From Leptolyngbya sp. BL0902 (GTDB lineage Bacteria > Cyanobacteriota > Cyanobacteriia > Phormidesmidales > Phormidesmidaceae): a DNA stretch of 64,000 nucleotides. The position numbers and the translations under genes are program-made. Positions 19,671 to 26,764 of this stretch are shown here, piece by piece; the stretch's first letter is position 1; the number at the start of each line of letters is the position of its first letter. The notes beneath the pieces were generated by a model. That model saw only the letters and a program-made list of their open reading frames with translations, did not search any database and had not been told where the DNA came from. The stretch is from the NCBI RefSeq assembly GCF_016403105.1, contig NZ_CP046155.1:3749906-3813905 (forward strand), in the 5' to 3' direction.

Positions 19671-20049
19671 GATCAATCGTGTACAGTGACTCCTCAATCA
19701 TAGTCACGATCTCGGTTTCGGCACTAGGTTTTGGCGAGATAGAAGCCCCCGCCGCAACAGAACGGCTCAATCCGGGACTAGGAATCCTGGTTTTGGTGGA
19801 CTTGAATGAAAATGGCTTGACTATTTTGGCGATGTAGAGAGCCGCTCACCTAGGCCGCTGGAATGCTAGGGGGATGCTAAACCGCTCTATCCTTGCCCCA
19901 ATTGCCTCCAATAGACTGATTAAGAAGGCCCAGGCCATCCCTCGACCGCATGACCATCGTTGCTGCTGTTGGGTGCCGCTAGGATTTTCTCGCCAACTCC
20001 TGCGGAAATTTTGGTTTATAATACTATAAATATTCCATTTAACGTTGCC
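19671..20049. other. Divergent gap between SH3 protein and pncB
   Basis: No gene is evident. The right end contains the pncB promoter (see 20017-20034). The frame that would extend pncB upstream runs through this promoter and is judged non-coding. Confidence 0.4.
20017..20034 (+). promoter_or_regulatory. pncB promoter -10 with overlapping palindrome
   Basis: A consensus TATAAT (20017-20022) sits 28 bp before the preferred pncB ATG. It overlaps an inverted repeat TTATA-ATAC-TATAA (20016-20029). A palindrome over a -10 box in front of an operon that encodes a degenerate Nudix/winged-helix protein is a candidate operator for that protein. Confidence 0.5.
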
Positions 20050-21453
20050 ATGGCCTCCCCTGCTGCGCTGGCCCCACCGATGATCGTTAGCCCCCCCGAC
20101 TATGGTCTGCTGACGGATCTCTATCAGCTCACCATGGTGGCCTGCTACGCGGGAGAGGGCTTAGATCAGCGGCGGGCCAGTTTCGAGCTTTTTGCCCGTC
20201 GGTTGCCGCAAAACTATGGCTACCTAGTGGCGATGGGGTTGGCCCAGGGGTTGGAATACCTCAGCCAACTGCGGTTTTCGGAGGAACAGATCGCCGCGTT
20301 GCAGCGTACGGGGCTCTTTACCCAAGCTCCAGAGGCATTTTGGGAGCTATTGCGGGCAGGGCGCTTTACGGGCGATGTCTGGGCCGTGCCAGAGGGAACG
20401 GTGGTGTTTGCCCAGGAGCCCTTCCTTCGCGTTGAAGCGCCCCTGTGGCAGGCCCAACTGGTAGAAACCTACCTCCTCAACACCCTCAACTACCAAACCC
20501 TGGTGGCCACACGGGCAGCGCGGCTGCGGGAGGTGGCGGGGCCAGCGGCGCGACTGCTAGAGTTTGGCACACGGCGGGCCTTTAGCCCCCAAGCTTCTCT
20601 GTGGGCGGCTAGGGCGGCTTTGGCGGCGGGGCTAGATGCCACCTCCAATGTGTTGGCGGCGGCGCAGTTGGGGCAGATCCCAGCGGGCACCATGGCCCAT
20701 GCCCTAGTGATGGCCTTCAGCGCCCTCGAACAAGGCGAAGAGGAAGCCTTTGCGGCCTTCCATCGGTATTTTCCGGGGGCGGCGCTGCTGATCGACACCT
20801 ACGACCCGGTGGTGGCGGCGGCACGGTTGGCGGCTCAGGCGCGGCCAGGTCAGCCCCCGGTGGCGGCGGTGCGGCTTGATTCGGGCGACTTGGCCAAGGT
20901 TTCCCAGGCGGTGCGCCACCATTTGCCCCAGGCGTTGATTATGGCCAGTGGGGATGTGGATGAATACGAAATTACTCGGCTGCGGCGGGCGGGCGCTACC
21001 ATAGATGGCTACGGCCTGGGCACCAAGCTGGTGACGGGGGAACCTGTGAACGGCGTCTACAAACTGGTGGAACTAGACGGCACCCCTGTGATGAAAGAGG
21101 CCAGCGGCAAAGCCACCTACCCAGGCCGCAAGCAAATCTTTCGGCGCTATGAGGGCACCCAGGCCGTGGCGGATCGTTTGGGGCTGATGACGGAAGCCCC
21201 GCAGCCCGGAGAGCGGCCCCTCCTGCAACGGGTCATGCACCAAGGCCAGCCTGTGTTTGAGGTCGAGCCCCTAGGGGAGATTGCCACCCGCACGGCCCAG
21301 TCCGTTGCGGCCCTGCCCCAGGCCGTGCGCTCCATCGATCAGCCCCCGGCCTATCCTGTTGAGTTGTCCCCTGATTTACAAGCCTTGACGGATAGCACCC
21401 GTCGCCCCATGGCTCATCCTGCTCCCTCGCCCATTTCCTCCCGACGCCCATGA
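20050..21453 (+). CDS. pncB: Nicotinate phosphoribosyltransferase
   Basis: This enzyme converts nicotinate plus PRPP to nicotinate mononucleotide, the entry step of the Preiss-Handler NAD salvage route. The 467-residue length fits. The N-terminus YGLLTDLYQLTMVACY is diagnostic; LLEFGTRRAFSPQ, the ATSNVLAA region and VRLDSGDLAKVS are conserved. The start at 20050 (MASPAALAPP) is chosen because a -10 box lies just upstream. The TGA overlaps the ATG of the next gene (ATGA), so translation of nadD is likely coupled. Confidence 0.95.
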   Translation: MASPAALAPPMIVSPPDYGLLTDLYQLTMVACYAGEGLDQRRASFELFARRLPQNYGYLVAMGLAQGLEYLSQLRFSEEQIAALQRTGLFTQAPEAFWELLRAGRFTGDVWAVPEGTVVFAQEPFLRVEAPLWQAQLVETYLLNTLNYQTLVATRAARLREVAGPAARLLEFGTRRAFSPQASLWAARAALAAGLDATSNVLAAAQLGQIPAGTMAHALVMAFSALEQGEEEAFAAFHRYFPGAALLIDTYDPVVAAARLAAQARPGQPPVAAVRLDSGDLAKVSQAVRHHLPQALIMASGDVDEYEITRLRRAGATIDGYGLGTKLVTGEPVNGVYKLVELDGTPVMKEASGKATYPGRKQIFRRYEGTQAVADRLGLMTEAPQPGERPLLQRVMHQGQPVFEVEPLGEIATRTAQSVAALPQAVRSIDQPPAYPVELSPDLQALTDSTRRPMAHPAPSPISSRRP

Positions 21454-22064
21454 CCTCCATTGCCCTATTTGGTACCAGCGCCGACCCACCCCACCGGGGC
21501 CATGCTGCCGTGCTCACCTGGCTGGCCGAGCGGTTTGACCATGTGGCGGTTTGGACGGCCAACAACCCCTTCAAGCCGCAACAAACGGAACTCAGCCACC
21601 GCTTTCGGATGCTGGATCTGCTGGTGAGCGACGTGGCTGCGCCCCCCGGACGGGTGCAGGTGCATCCCGAACTCAGCCACCTCCGATCCATCGTCAGCAT
21701 CGAGCGGGCCAAGCAGCATTGGCCAGAGGCGCGTCTATCCCTGGTGATTGGGTCGGATTTGGTGGCGCAACTGCCCACCTGGTATCGGGCGGAGGACATC
21801 TTTGCGGCGGTGGATCTGCTGATCGTGCCGCGTCCCGGCCATCCCTGCGATGCGGCGGGGCTTGAGTTTCTGCGCCAACGCACCGGGGTAACGGTGGCCC
21901 ACCTGCCCAACCCTGTGGATACGGCCTCCTCCGACTATCGCCAAACCTGTGACGACCTCGCCCTCACCCCCGCCGTGCAAGCCTACCTTGACCAACACCA
22001 CCTCTACCCATGCCCGGAAAACTCCAGAAAAACGCTAATCCCCTCCTCACAAAACCTGCCCTAG
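21450..22064 (+). CDS. nadD: Nicotinate-nucleotide adenylyltransferase
   Basis: This 204-residue nucleotidyltransferase makes nicotinate adenine dinucleotide from NaMN and ATP. The class motif is FGTSADPPHRGHAAVL (HxGH form RGH), with LSHRFRMLDLL, VIGSDLVAQLPTW and the late motif TASSDYRQ corresponding to SSTxxR. The C-terminal roughly 15 residues (CPENSRKTLIPSSQNLP) run past the family end and overlap the next gene by 55 bp. ATGA overlap with pncB indicates an operon. Consecutive steps of one pathway are encoded in order. Confidence 0.93.
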   Translation: MTSIALFGTSADPPHRGHAAVLTWLAERFDHVAVWTANNPFKPQQTELSHRFRMLDLLVSDVAAPPGRVQVHPELSHLRSIVSIERAKQHWPEARLSLVIGSDLVAQLPTWYRAEDIFAAVDLLIVPRPGHPCDAAGLEFLRQRTGVTVAHLPNPVDTASSDYRQTCDDLALTPAVQAYLDQHHLYPCPENSRKTLIPSSQNLP

Positions 22065-22756
22065 CCGACTTTAAGGTGGGCGTAGACAACGTGATTTTTT
22101 CCGTTGATACCCACCAAAATCGACTGCTGGTGCTGGTGGTGATGCGCCACCAAGACCCCTACATGGGCTACTGGAGTTTGCCCGGAACCCTCGTGCGTCA
22201 GGGCGAATCCCTCGAAGCTGCCGCTTACCGGGTGCTGTCCGAAAAAATCCGGGTCAACACCCTCTACCTAGAACAGCTCTATACCTTTGGTGGCCCCCAG
22301 CGCGACCCCCGCGAGGCCCCCACGGCCTACGATGTGCGCTACCTCTCGGTGAGCCACTTTGCCCTGGTGCGGTTTGAGGACGCTGAGCTGATTGCCGATG
22401 GCGTCAGCGGCATTGCCTGGTATCCCCTGGCCCAGGTGCCCCAGCTCGCCTTCGACCACAACGAAATTCTCACCTACGGCTATCAACGCCTACGCAACAA
22501 GCTGGAATATAGCCCCATCGCCTTTGATGTGCTGCCAGAATTGTTTACCCTCGGCGATCTCTACCAACTGTATGTCACCGTGTTGGGGGAGGGGTTTTCC
22601 GATTATTCCAACTTCCGTACCCGCCTGCTCAAGCTAGGATTTCTGCAAGATACCGGACAGAAGACCTCACGGGGAGCCGGACGCCCCGCCAGTCTCTACC
22701 GCTTTAACGCCGCTGCCTTTGCCCCCCTCAAGGATAAGCCTATGGTCTTTATCTGA
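22010..22756 (+). CDS. Nudix-wHTH protein, probable NrtR-type regulator of NAD metabolism
   Basis: The 248-residue protein has an N-terminal Nudix fold (about 20-150) and a C-terminal winged-helix-like region (about 165-240: FTLGDLYQLYVTVLGEGFSDYSNFRTRLLKLGFL, then RGAGRPASLYRF), the NrtR architecture. The Nudix box is degenerate. G59-T60 and E66 are at the start, but R74-V75-L76-S77-E78-K79-I80-R81 replaces the catalytic REUxEExG, so two of three metal-binding glutamates and the glycine are lost. Hydrolase activity is therefore unlikely. Known NrtR proteins sense ADP-ribose and repress NAD genes, and this one sits in a pncB-nadD operon with a 55-bp overlap. Alternative: a Nudix hydrolase of altered chemistry. 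Confidence 0.8.
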   Translation: MPGKLQKNANPLLTKPALADFKVGVDNVIFSVDTHQNRLLVLVVMRHQDPYMGYWSLPGTLVRQGESLEAAAYRVLSEKIRVNTLYLEQLYTFGGPQRDPREAPTAYDVRYLSVSHFALVRFEDAELIADGVSGIAWYPLAQVPQLAFDHNEILTYGYQRLRNKLEYSPIAFDVLPELFTLGDLYQLYVTVLGEGFSDYSNFRTRLLKLGFLQDTGQKTSRGAGRPASLYRFNAAAFAPLKDKPMVFI

Positions 22757-22835
22757 GCCTTGGGATTGCCACGGCGGAGGCCGATGATGCCCCGCATAGG
22801 CCGCAATCGAAGCAGTTCCCAAAGGGCCGCCGATT

Positions 22836-22844
22836 GGTCTTGTC
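22836..22844. repeat. Left target-site duplication of the IS (9 bp)
   Basis: GGTCTTGTC here is identical to 26591-26599 at the other end of the composite element. It is the 9-bp target duplication of the IS4-family insertion. Confidence 0.88.
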
Positions 22845-22845
22845 C

Positions 22846-23136
22846 TCAGTACGGGGACAAAAGTTGCAGAGCCTGGTCGAACTCGGCAGATCGTAGGGCC
22901 AAATCGCAGCAGATGCGACGGAGGAAGTCGCACCCGTAGCGGAACAGACTCTTGGCCCTGCGGCCATGGGACTGGATAGGAATCGGGTGGTGCTGATGGT
23001 GCCAGAGCCCAGTGAGCATGGCCCAACAGAAGCCCAAGGCAAGGAGCGCGACGAGTTTACTGAGCCGCTCGGGATGGCAGAAGTGGGTGGATTCGAGGTT
23101 GAAGCCTCGGGTTTTGAGGGCGGAGAAGAGGGTCTC
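22846..23136 (-). pseudogene. IS4-family transposase, C-terminal part (separated by insertion)
   Basis: Read on the minus strand from the split glutamate codon, the peptide is E-TLFSALKTRGFNLESTHF, followed by ERLSKLVALLALGFCWAML and ending in LSPY before TGA. It supplies the second half of the IS4 YREK signature (E then K267). There is no internal stop or frameshift over 95 codons. Joining it to 25692-26471 gives a continuous 355-residue DDE transposase. On its own it has no start codon. An overlapping frame through this segment (22749-23150) is an artefact. Confidence 0.9.
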
Positions 23137-23157
23137 AATGCGCCAGCCATAATGCCC
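23137..23157. other. Element arm P (attachment half-site)
   Basis: Reading toward the crossover on the minus strand, the arm ends in GGCTGGCGCATT before GA. It is the inverted-repeat partner of 25672-25692. It also resembles the target half-site in the transposase gene (GCTGGGGCATC, 25695-25705), differing at few positions, which suggests how the target was recognised. Confidence 0.7.
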
Positions 23158-23213
23158 TCATAAATCGGTCATCGACTCAGTATCCGAAGATCAGTCTGGC
23201 GGGTTTACAGCGA

Positions 23214-23429
23214 TTGGTTGACGTTGTCGCCAAAATAGAGGCAACCGAATCACCCTCAGAGGACGCTCTACCATGCCCGAGCGATACGAGCCCCCCCGTC
23301 TGCTTGCCCGCTGAATCAGAGTCGGTGGGCACGCCTGCCCCACCCAAATCGCCAACGTCTAATTTGTGTGGTCAGCCAGATGTTGGAGCAGCACCTGAGC
23401 GCCCAATCCAAGCCGGAGGTGCCTCATGA
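23214..23429 (+). CDS. Small Ser/Pro-rich ORF translationally coupled to the recombinase
   Basis: This 71-codon frame from TTG 23214 encodes an acidic, Ser/Pro-rich peptide (ATESPSEDALPCPSDTSPPV) that I do not recognise. Its TGA overlaps the ATG of the recombinase (ATGA at 23426-23429). A strong GGAGG precedes that junction and lies within the last codons of this frame. The overlap suggests a translated partner or leader peptide, but composition alone is not convincing and no ribosome binding site is clear for the TTG. It could be a non-coding leader. Confidence 0.35.
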   Translation: MVDVVAKIEATESPSEDALPCPSDTSPPVCLPAESESVGTPAPPKSPTSNLCGQPDVGAAPERPIQAGGAS

Positions 23430-25567
23430 CTCCTCCCACTAATCCTGGATTCGGGCTGTCAGACAAAATTCAATGGCCGCATCTCGACCGATTAGCTGTG
23501 GTGTATGTGCGCCAGTCCACGCTGCAGCAAGTGAGCGACCATCAAGAATCCACCCGTTTACAATATGGCTTAGTAACGCGAGCCGAAGCGCTGGGCTGGC
23601 CCCCTGAGCGCATCCTCACCATTGACGAAGATTTAGGGAAATCCGGCAGTAGCGCGGCAGGGCGTTCGGGCTTCCAACGACTGGTCAGCGAAGTGGGGCT
23701 GAACCACGTCGGTTTGATTCTGGGCGTTGAGATGTCGCGGTTGGCCCGCTCCTGCAAGGACTGGCATCAGCTGCTGGAAATCTGTGCCCTCTTCGGCACG
23801 TTGATAGCGGATCTCGATGGCATCTACGACCCGAGCCAGTACAACGACCGGTTGCTGTTGGGCTTAAAAGGCACCATGAGTGAAGCCGAATTACATCTCC
23901 TGAAACAACGGATGATGCAGGGAAAACGGACAAAGGCCCAACGCGGCGAGCTGGGGTTCAACGTTCCCATTGGCTACATTTGTCGTCCATCGGGGGAAGT
24001 GCAATTTGACCCGGATGAGCAGGTGCGTCAGGTGGTGCGATTAATCTTCCGCAAATTTGAGGAATTAGGCACCCTCAATGCCACCCTACGGTATTTGGTC
24101 AGTCATGACATTCAAGTGGGGGTGCGGGTGTTGTATGGCCTCGACAAAGGGGAGTTGCAGTGGCGACGTCCGAATCGCCCGACCTTACAAAATCTGCTAA
24201 AAAATCCCGCCTATGCCGGAGCCTATGCCTACGGACGTAAACAAGTCGATGCCCGCAGAAAGCAAGCCGGTCGTCCCCATACTGGCTGTGTCGTCAAACC
24301 CCCTGAAGAGTGGCTGGTCTTAATCCAAGACCACCACCCGGCCTACATTTCCTGGGAGCAGTACCAGCGGAATGGGGCTCAACTGAAAGCGAATCGGAAT
24401 CGAGCGGATGAACTCGGCCATGCGCGAGAGGGAGTGGGTCTTTTGAGTGGGCTTCTGGTGTGTGGGCGATGTGGATGCCGTCTGCAGGTTCAATATCACC
24501 GGGCAGGCGGCTATCACCGCTATGTCTGCAATCGGGCGATGAGCGATTATGGGGGCCAATTTTGCCAGCACGTGTCGGGCACCTGTCTGGATGAGTATGT
24601 CACGGGACAAGTGCTGCGCGCCTTGGAGCCGGCTGCTTTAGACCTTTCCTTGGCGGCTGCCGCTCATCTGGAGCAAGACCGAGCCGAGCTTGATATTCTA
24701 TGGCAACAGCGATTGGAGCGGGCTCAGTTCGAAGCCGATAGAGCCCAGCGGCATTACCAGTTCGTTGAGCCGGAAAATCGCTTAGTCGCCCGACAACTGG
24801 CTCAAGCATGGGAAGCTGCATTGCAGGCTCAGCACACCCTGCGGGACGACTACCAGCGGTTTTGTCATGACCAACCGAAAGGCCTCTCGCCTGACGAAAA
24901 GCAGCAGATTCAGCAACTCGCAGACAGCCTGCCCCTACTCTGGGCCGCGCCCACGACCACGATGGCGCAACGCAAAGACGTGATTCGACAGATGATTGAC
25001 GGCATCCTCATGACCGTGGTGGGCGATACCGAACAGGTACAGGTGACGATTAAATGGGCGGGCGGCGATTCGAGTCAGGCTCAGATCACTCGCCCGGTCG
25101 CCAAATGGACTCAACTGAGTGACTACCCGCAACTGTGTCAACGGCTTGAACAACTGACCCAGGCCAATCTCACCACCCGCGACATCATTGACTGCTTGCA
25201 TCAAGACGGGTTTCGCCCCCCAAAGCGTCGTCAAACCTTCAATCCAGAAATGGTGCAAACGTTAATTCGCAAGCTTGGCTTAAGATCTCACGCAGCGACT
25301 CCGGCAAAAGCACCGTTGCCGCCCCCCGAATGGTGGTTGCCGGACTTGGCTGCCAAACTGGACATGCCGACGATGACCCTCTATAACTGGGTGCAACGAG
25401 GGTGGGTGAAGGCCAGACAACCGGCAGAACCCCCTAAACACTGGATCATTTGGGCCGATGAGGCCGAACTGGAACGCCTCAGAACTCACCGTCAATGCCC
25501 CACCCGGGAGATCCTCAGGCAACGCTGGCAAGGGGAAACACCCAGCATTGCTTGTCCTCCTGACTAG
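23426..25567 (+). CDS. Large serine recombinase (resolvase/invertase superfamily)
   Basis: The 713-residue protein has a resolvase catalytic domain (about 20-165) with the nucleophile S31 in AVVYVRQSTLQQ, an arginine in STRLQYGL, and GVEMSRLARSCKDW. A recombinase DNA-binding domain follows (about 185-310; GYICRPSGEVQFDPDEQVRQ, LLKNPAYAGAYAYGRK), then a zinc ribbon (about 340-400; CGRCGCRL and later Cys pairs) and a long helical region. A C-terminal MerR-like helix-turn-helix (LPDLAAKLDMPTMTLYNWVQRG, about 635-660) is unusual for phage integrases. The start has GGAGG 6 nt upstream. It is intact and presumably catalyses insertion and excision of the element in which it lies. No separate excisionase gene is visible; the MerR-like tail or the small upstream ORF could play that part. 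Confidence 0.93.
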   Translation: MTPPTNPGFGLSDKIQWPHLDRLAVVYVRQSTLQQVSDHQESTRLQYGLVTRAEALGWPPERILTIDEDLGKSGSSAAGRSGFQRLVSEVGLNHVGLILGVEMSRLARSCKDWHQLLEICALFGTLIADLDGIYDPSQYNDRLLLGLKGTMSEAELHLLKQRMMQGKRTKAQRGELGFNVPIGYICRPSGEVQFDPDEQVRQVVRLIFRKFEELGTLNATLRYLVSHDIQVGVRVLYGLDKGELQWRRPNRPTLQNLLKNPAYAGAYAYGRKQVDARRKQAGRPHTGCVVKPPEEWLVLIQDHHPAYISWEQYQRNGAQLKANRNRADELGHAREGVGLLSGLLVCGRCGCRLQVQYHRAGGYHRYVCNRAMSDYGGQFCQHVSGTCLDEYVTGQVLRALEPAALDLSLAAAAHLEQDRAELDILWQQRLERAQFEADRAQRHYQFVEPENRLVARQLAQAWEAALQAQHTLRDDYQRFCHDQPKGLSPDEKQQIQQLADSLPLLWAAPTTTMAQRKDVIRQMIDGILMTVVGDTEQVQVTIKWAGGDSSQAQITRPVAKWTQLSDYPQLCQRLEQLTQANLTTRDIIDCLHQDGFRPPKRRQTFNPEMVQTLIRKLGLRSHAATPAKAPLPPPEWWLPDLAAKLDMPTMTLYNWVQRGWVKARQPAEPPKHWIIWADEAELERLRTHRQCPTREILRQRWQGETPSIACPPD

Positions 25568-25671
25568 ACGGTTTGACCGGTATAAACTCAAATTTTTGAC
25601 TGGAGAAGACCCATGGCAAAGCACACACCTTCGATTCCACCACCTCAGCATCCGCCTGAAGATGACTATGG

Positions 25672-25692
25672 GGGTATTGAGGCTGGAGTATC
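25672..25692. other. Element arm P' (attachment half-site)
   Basis: Reading toward the crossover on the plus strand, the arm ends in GGCTGGAGTATC before TC. It is the inverted partner of arm P (23137-23157), matching at 15 of 21 positions with both arms abutting the 2-bp core. Confidence 0.7.
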
Positions 25693-26471
25693 TCGATGCC
25701 CCAGCGCTGGCGGTAGTCGGCGAGGGCCGTCTGAGGGGCATGGTCGGTGGCGAGAATCAGGAGTTCGCCATCGGCGAGGCGGGTGGCGATGACGTAGACC
25801 CGTCGGCCCCAGACCCATCGTTTTCCCGATAGAATCCGAGTCTCCCCAGATCTCAGACTGGCGAAGACCCGTTCCCCCGATTGACGAGACTTTCCAGAGC
25901 GGGAACGAATCTGGTCACTATGCCGCAACCGGAGACGGAAGGGCATCGTTTTGGGCAACAGCAGATAACTGCACCACTCCTTGCCCACAAACTCCCGGTC
26001 GCCCGTCAGACACCGCACCTTGGCCTTCGGAAACACCCGCTCAAAGCGCTCCAGCAGGTCAATACGCTCGTCGCTGTTGCTGTTGCCCCGCTTGTCCAGC
26101 ATCGTCCAGAACAGCGGGAAGGCCACCCCTTCATGGACAATCCCCAGCATCAAGATATTGAAATGAACCGCCCCAAACGACCAGGTCGTGCGGTCGAGGC
26201 TCAAGGTCCAGGGTTGAGGAATCTGGCTCCAACTCACCACCGCCCGCGCAATATCGTCAAAATCCACCGGAAACCCCCGCAAAAACCGCGTCAGACGCTT
26301 GTAACTCGACCCCGGTTTGGCCCGGTTGGCAAACACTGACGCCAGTTTGTCTAAGTTCACCGTCTCGACCCGGAACAACGCTACCAGAAACAGGGCCAGG
26401 AAGGTCAGTCGAGCACCATGCCACGGCAGATGAGCACGCAGGGCCCCTTGAAGTCGGTTAATCTGAGTCAT
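25692..26471 (-). pseudogene. IS4-family transposase, N-terminal part (truncated by insertion)
   Basis: The first 260 codons of an IS4-type DDE transposase run from ATG 26471 (MTQINRLQGALRAHLPWHGA). Catalytic D93 (LSLDRTTW) and D158 (LTGDREFVG) are present. The YREK motif begins Y253-RQ-R256-WGI-E260 and is cut within the E260 codon by the recombinase element. Beyond 25692 the frame continues about 58 codons into element DNA before a stop (25515), so any product would be a fusion lacking the C-terminal active-site helix. The K of the motif (K267) is on the other fragment. Confidence 0.92.
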
Positions 26472-26590
26472 GGGGAGGATCTGGCTAAGGTTGTGGTAAT
26501 CCCTAGCTCACCTCCCTATTCCTGATTCTGTCAACCCCCTACGGGACAAGGCTTCAGCCCTCTCTCCTCAAGTTTTGTCCCTGTACCGTG

Positions 26591-26599
26591 GGTCTTGTC
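26591..26599. repeat. Right target-site duplication of the IS (9 bp)
   Basis: GGTCTTGTC, identical to 22836-22844 and directly abutting the right terminal repeat. Confidence 0.88.
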
Positions 26600-26764
26600 A
26601 GCATTGCCGAGCGAATTGTTCGAGCCCCTGGGATGGCGGTGTCTATGTCCTAGGTCATCTGCACCGAGCCGCTGTTCAGGGTTTGCTAGGAAAATACCCA
26701 GGGAGGAGGGCAAAATAGTAGGATCGAGAAACCTTAAACCTTCAATTCTGGCAATACCGATCCT

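Larger units (their letters stand above)
23135..25694 (+). mobile_element. Serine-recombinase element (2558 bp) inserted in the IS4 transposase catalytic codon
   Basis: The element lies between two copies of the dinucleotide TC (GA on the minus strand) at 23135-23136 and 25693-25694. The 21 nt of element sequence next to each copy (23137-23157 and 25672-25692) are imperfect inverted repeats with 15 of 21 identities, each containing GGCTGG. This is the dyad symmetry expected of a serine-integrase attP. The contents are a short Ser/Pro-rich ORF and a 713-residue recombinase, with essentially no cargo. Excision across TC/GA would exactly restore the transposase reading frame. Confidence 0.85.
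22845..26590 (-). mobile_element. IS4-family insertion sequence interrupted by a serine-recombinase element
   Basis: The termini are imperfect inverted repeats. Left: CTCAGTACGGGGACAAAAGT from 22845. Right: CACGGTACAGGGACAAAACT on the minus strand from 26590, with 17 of the first 22 positions matching. A perfect 9-bp direct repeat flanks both ends. Without the 2558-bp insert the IS is about 1188 bp with one transposase gene on the minus strand. The transposase stop codon lies inside the left terminal repeat. Intact duplications imply a fairly recent insertion, between the NAD operon and aroC. Confidence 0.88.

Noticed and set aside
22749-23150. 133-codon minus-strand frame downstream of the Nudix gene
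   Set aside because: It is a shifted frame across the C-terminal part of the IS4 transposase; the correct frame gives the YREK continuation.
23135-25694. Prophage or integrative conjugative element
   Set aside because: Despite the serine integrase, there is no phage structural, replication or conjugation gene and the element is only about 2.6 kb.
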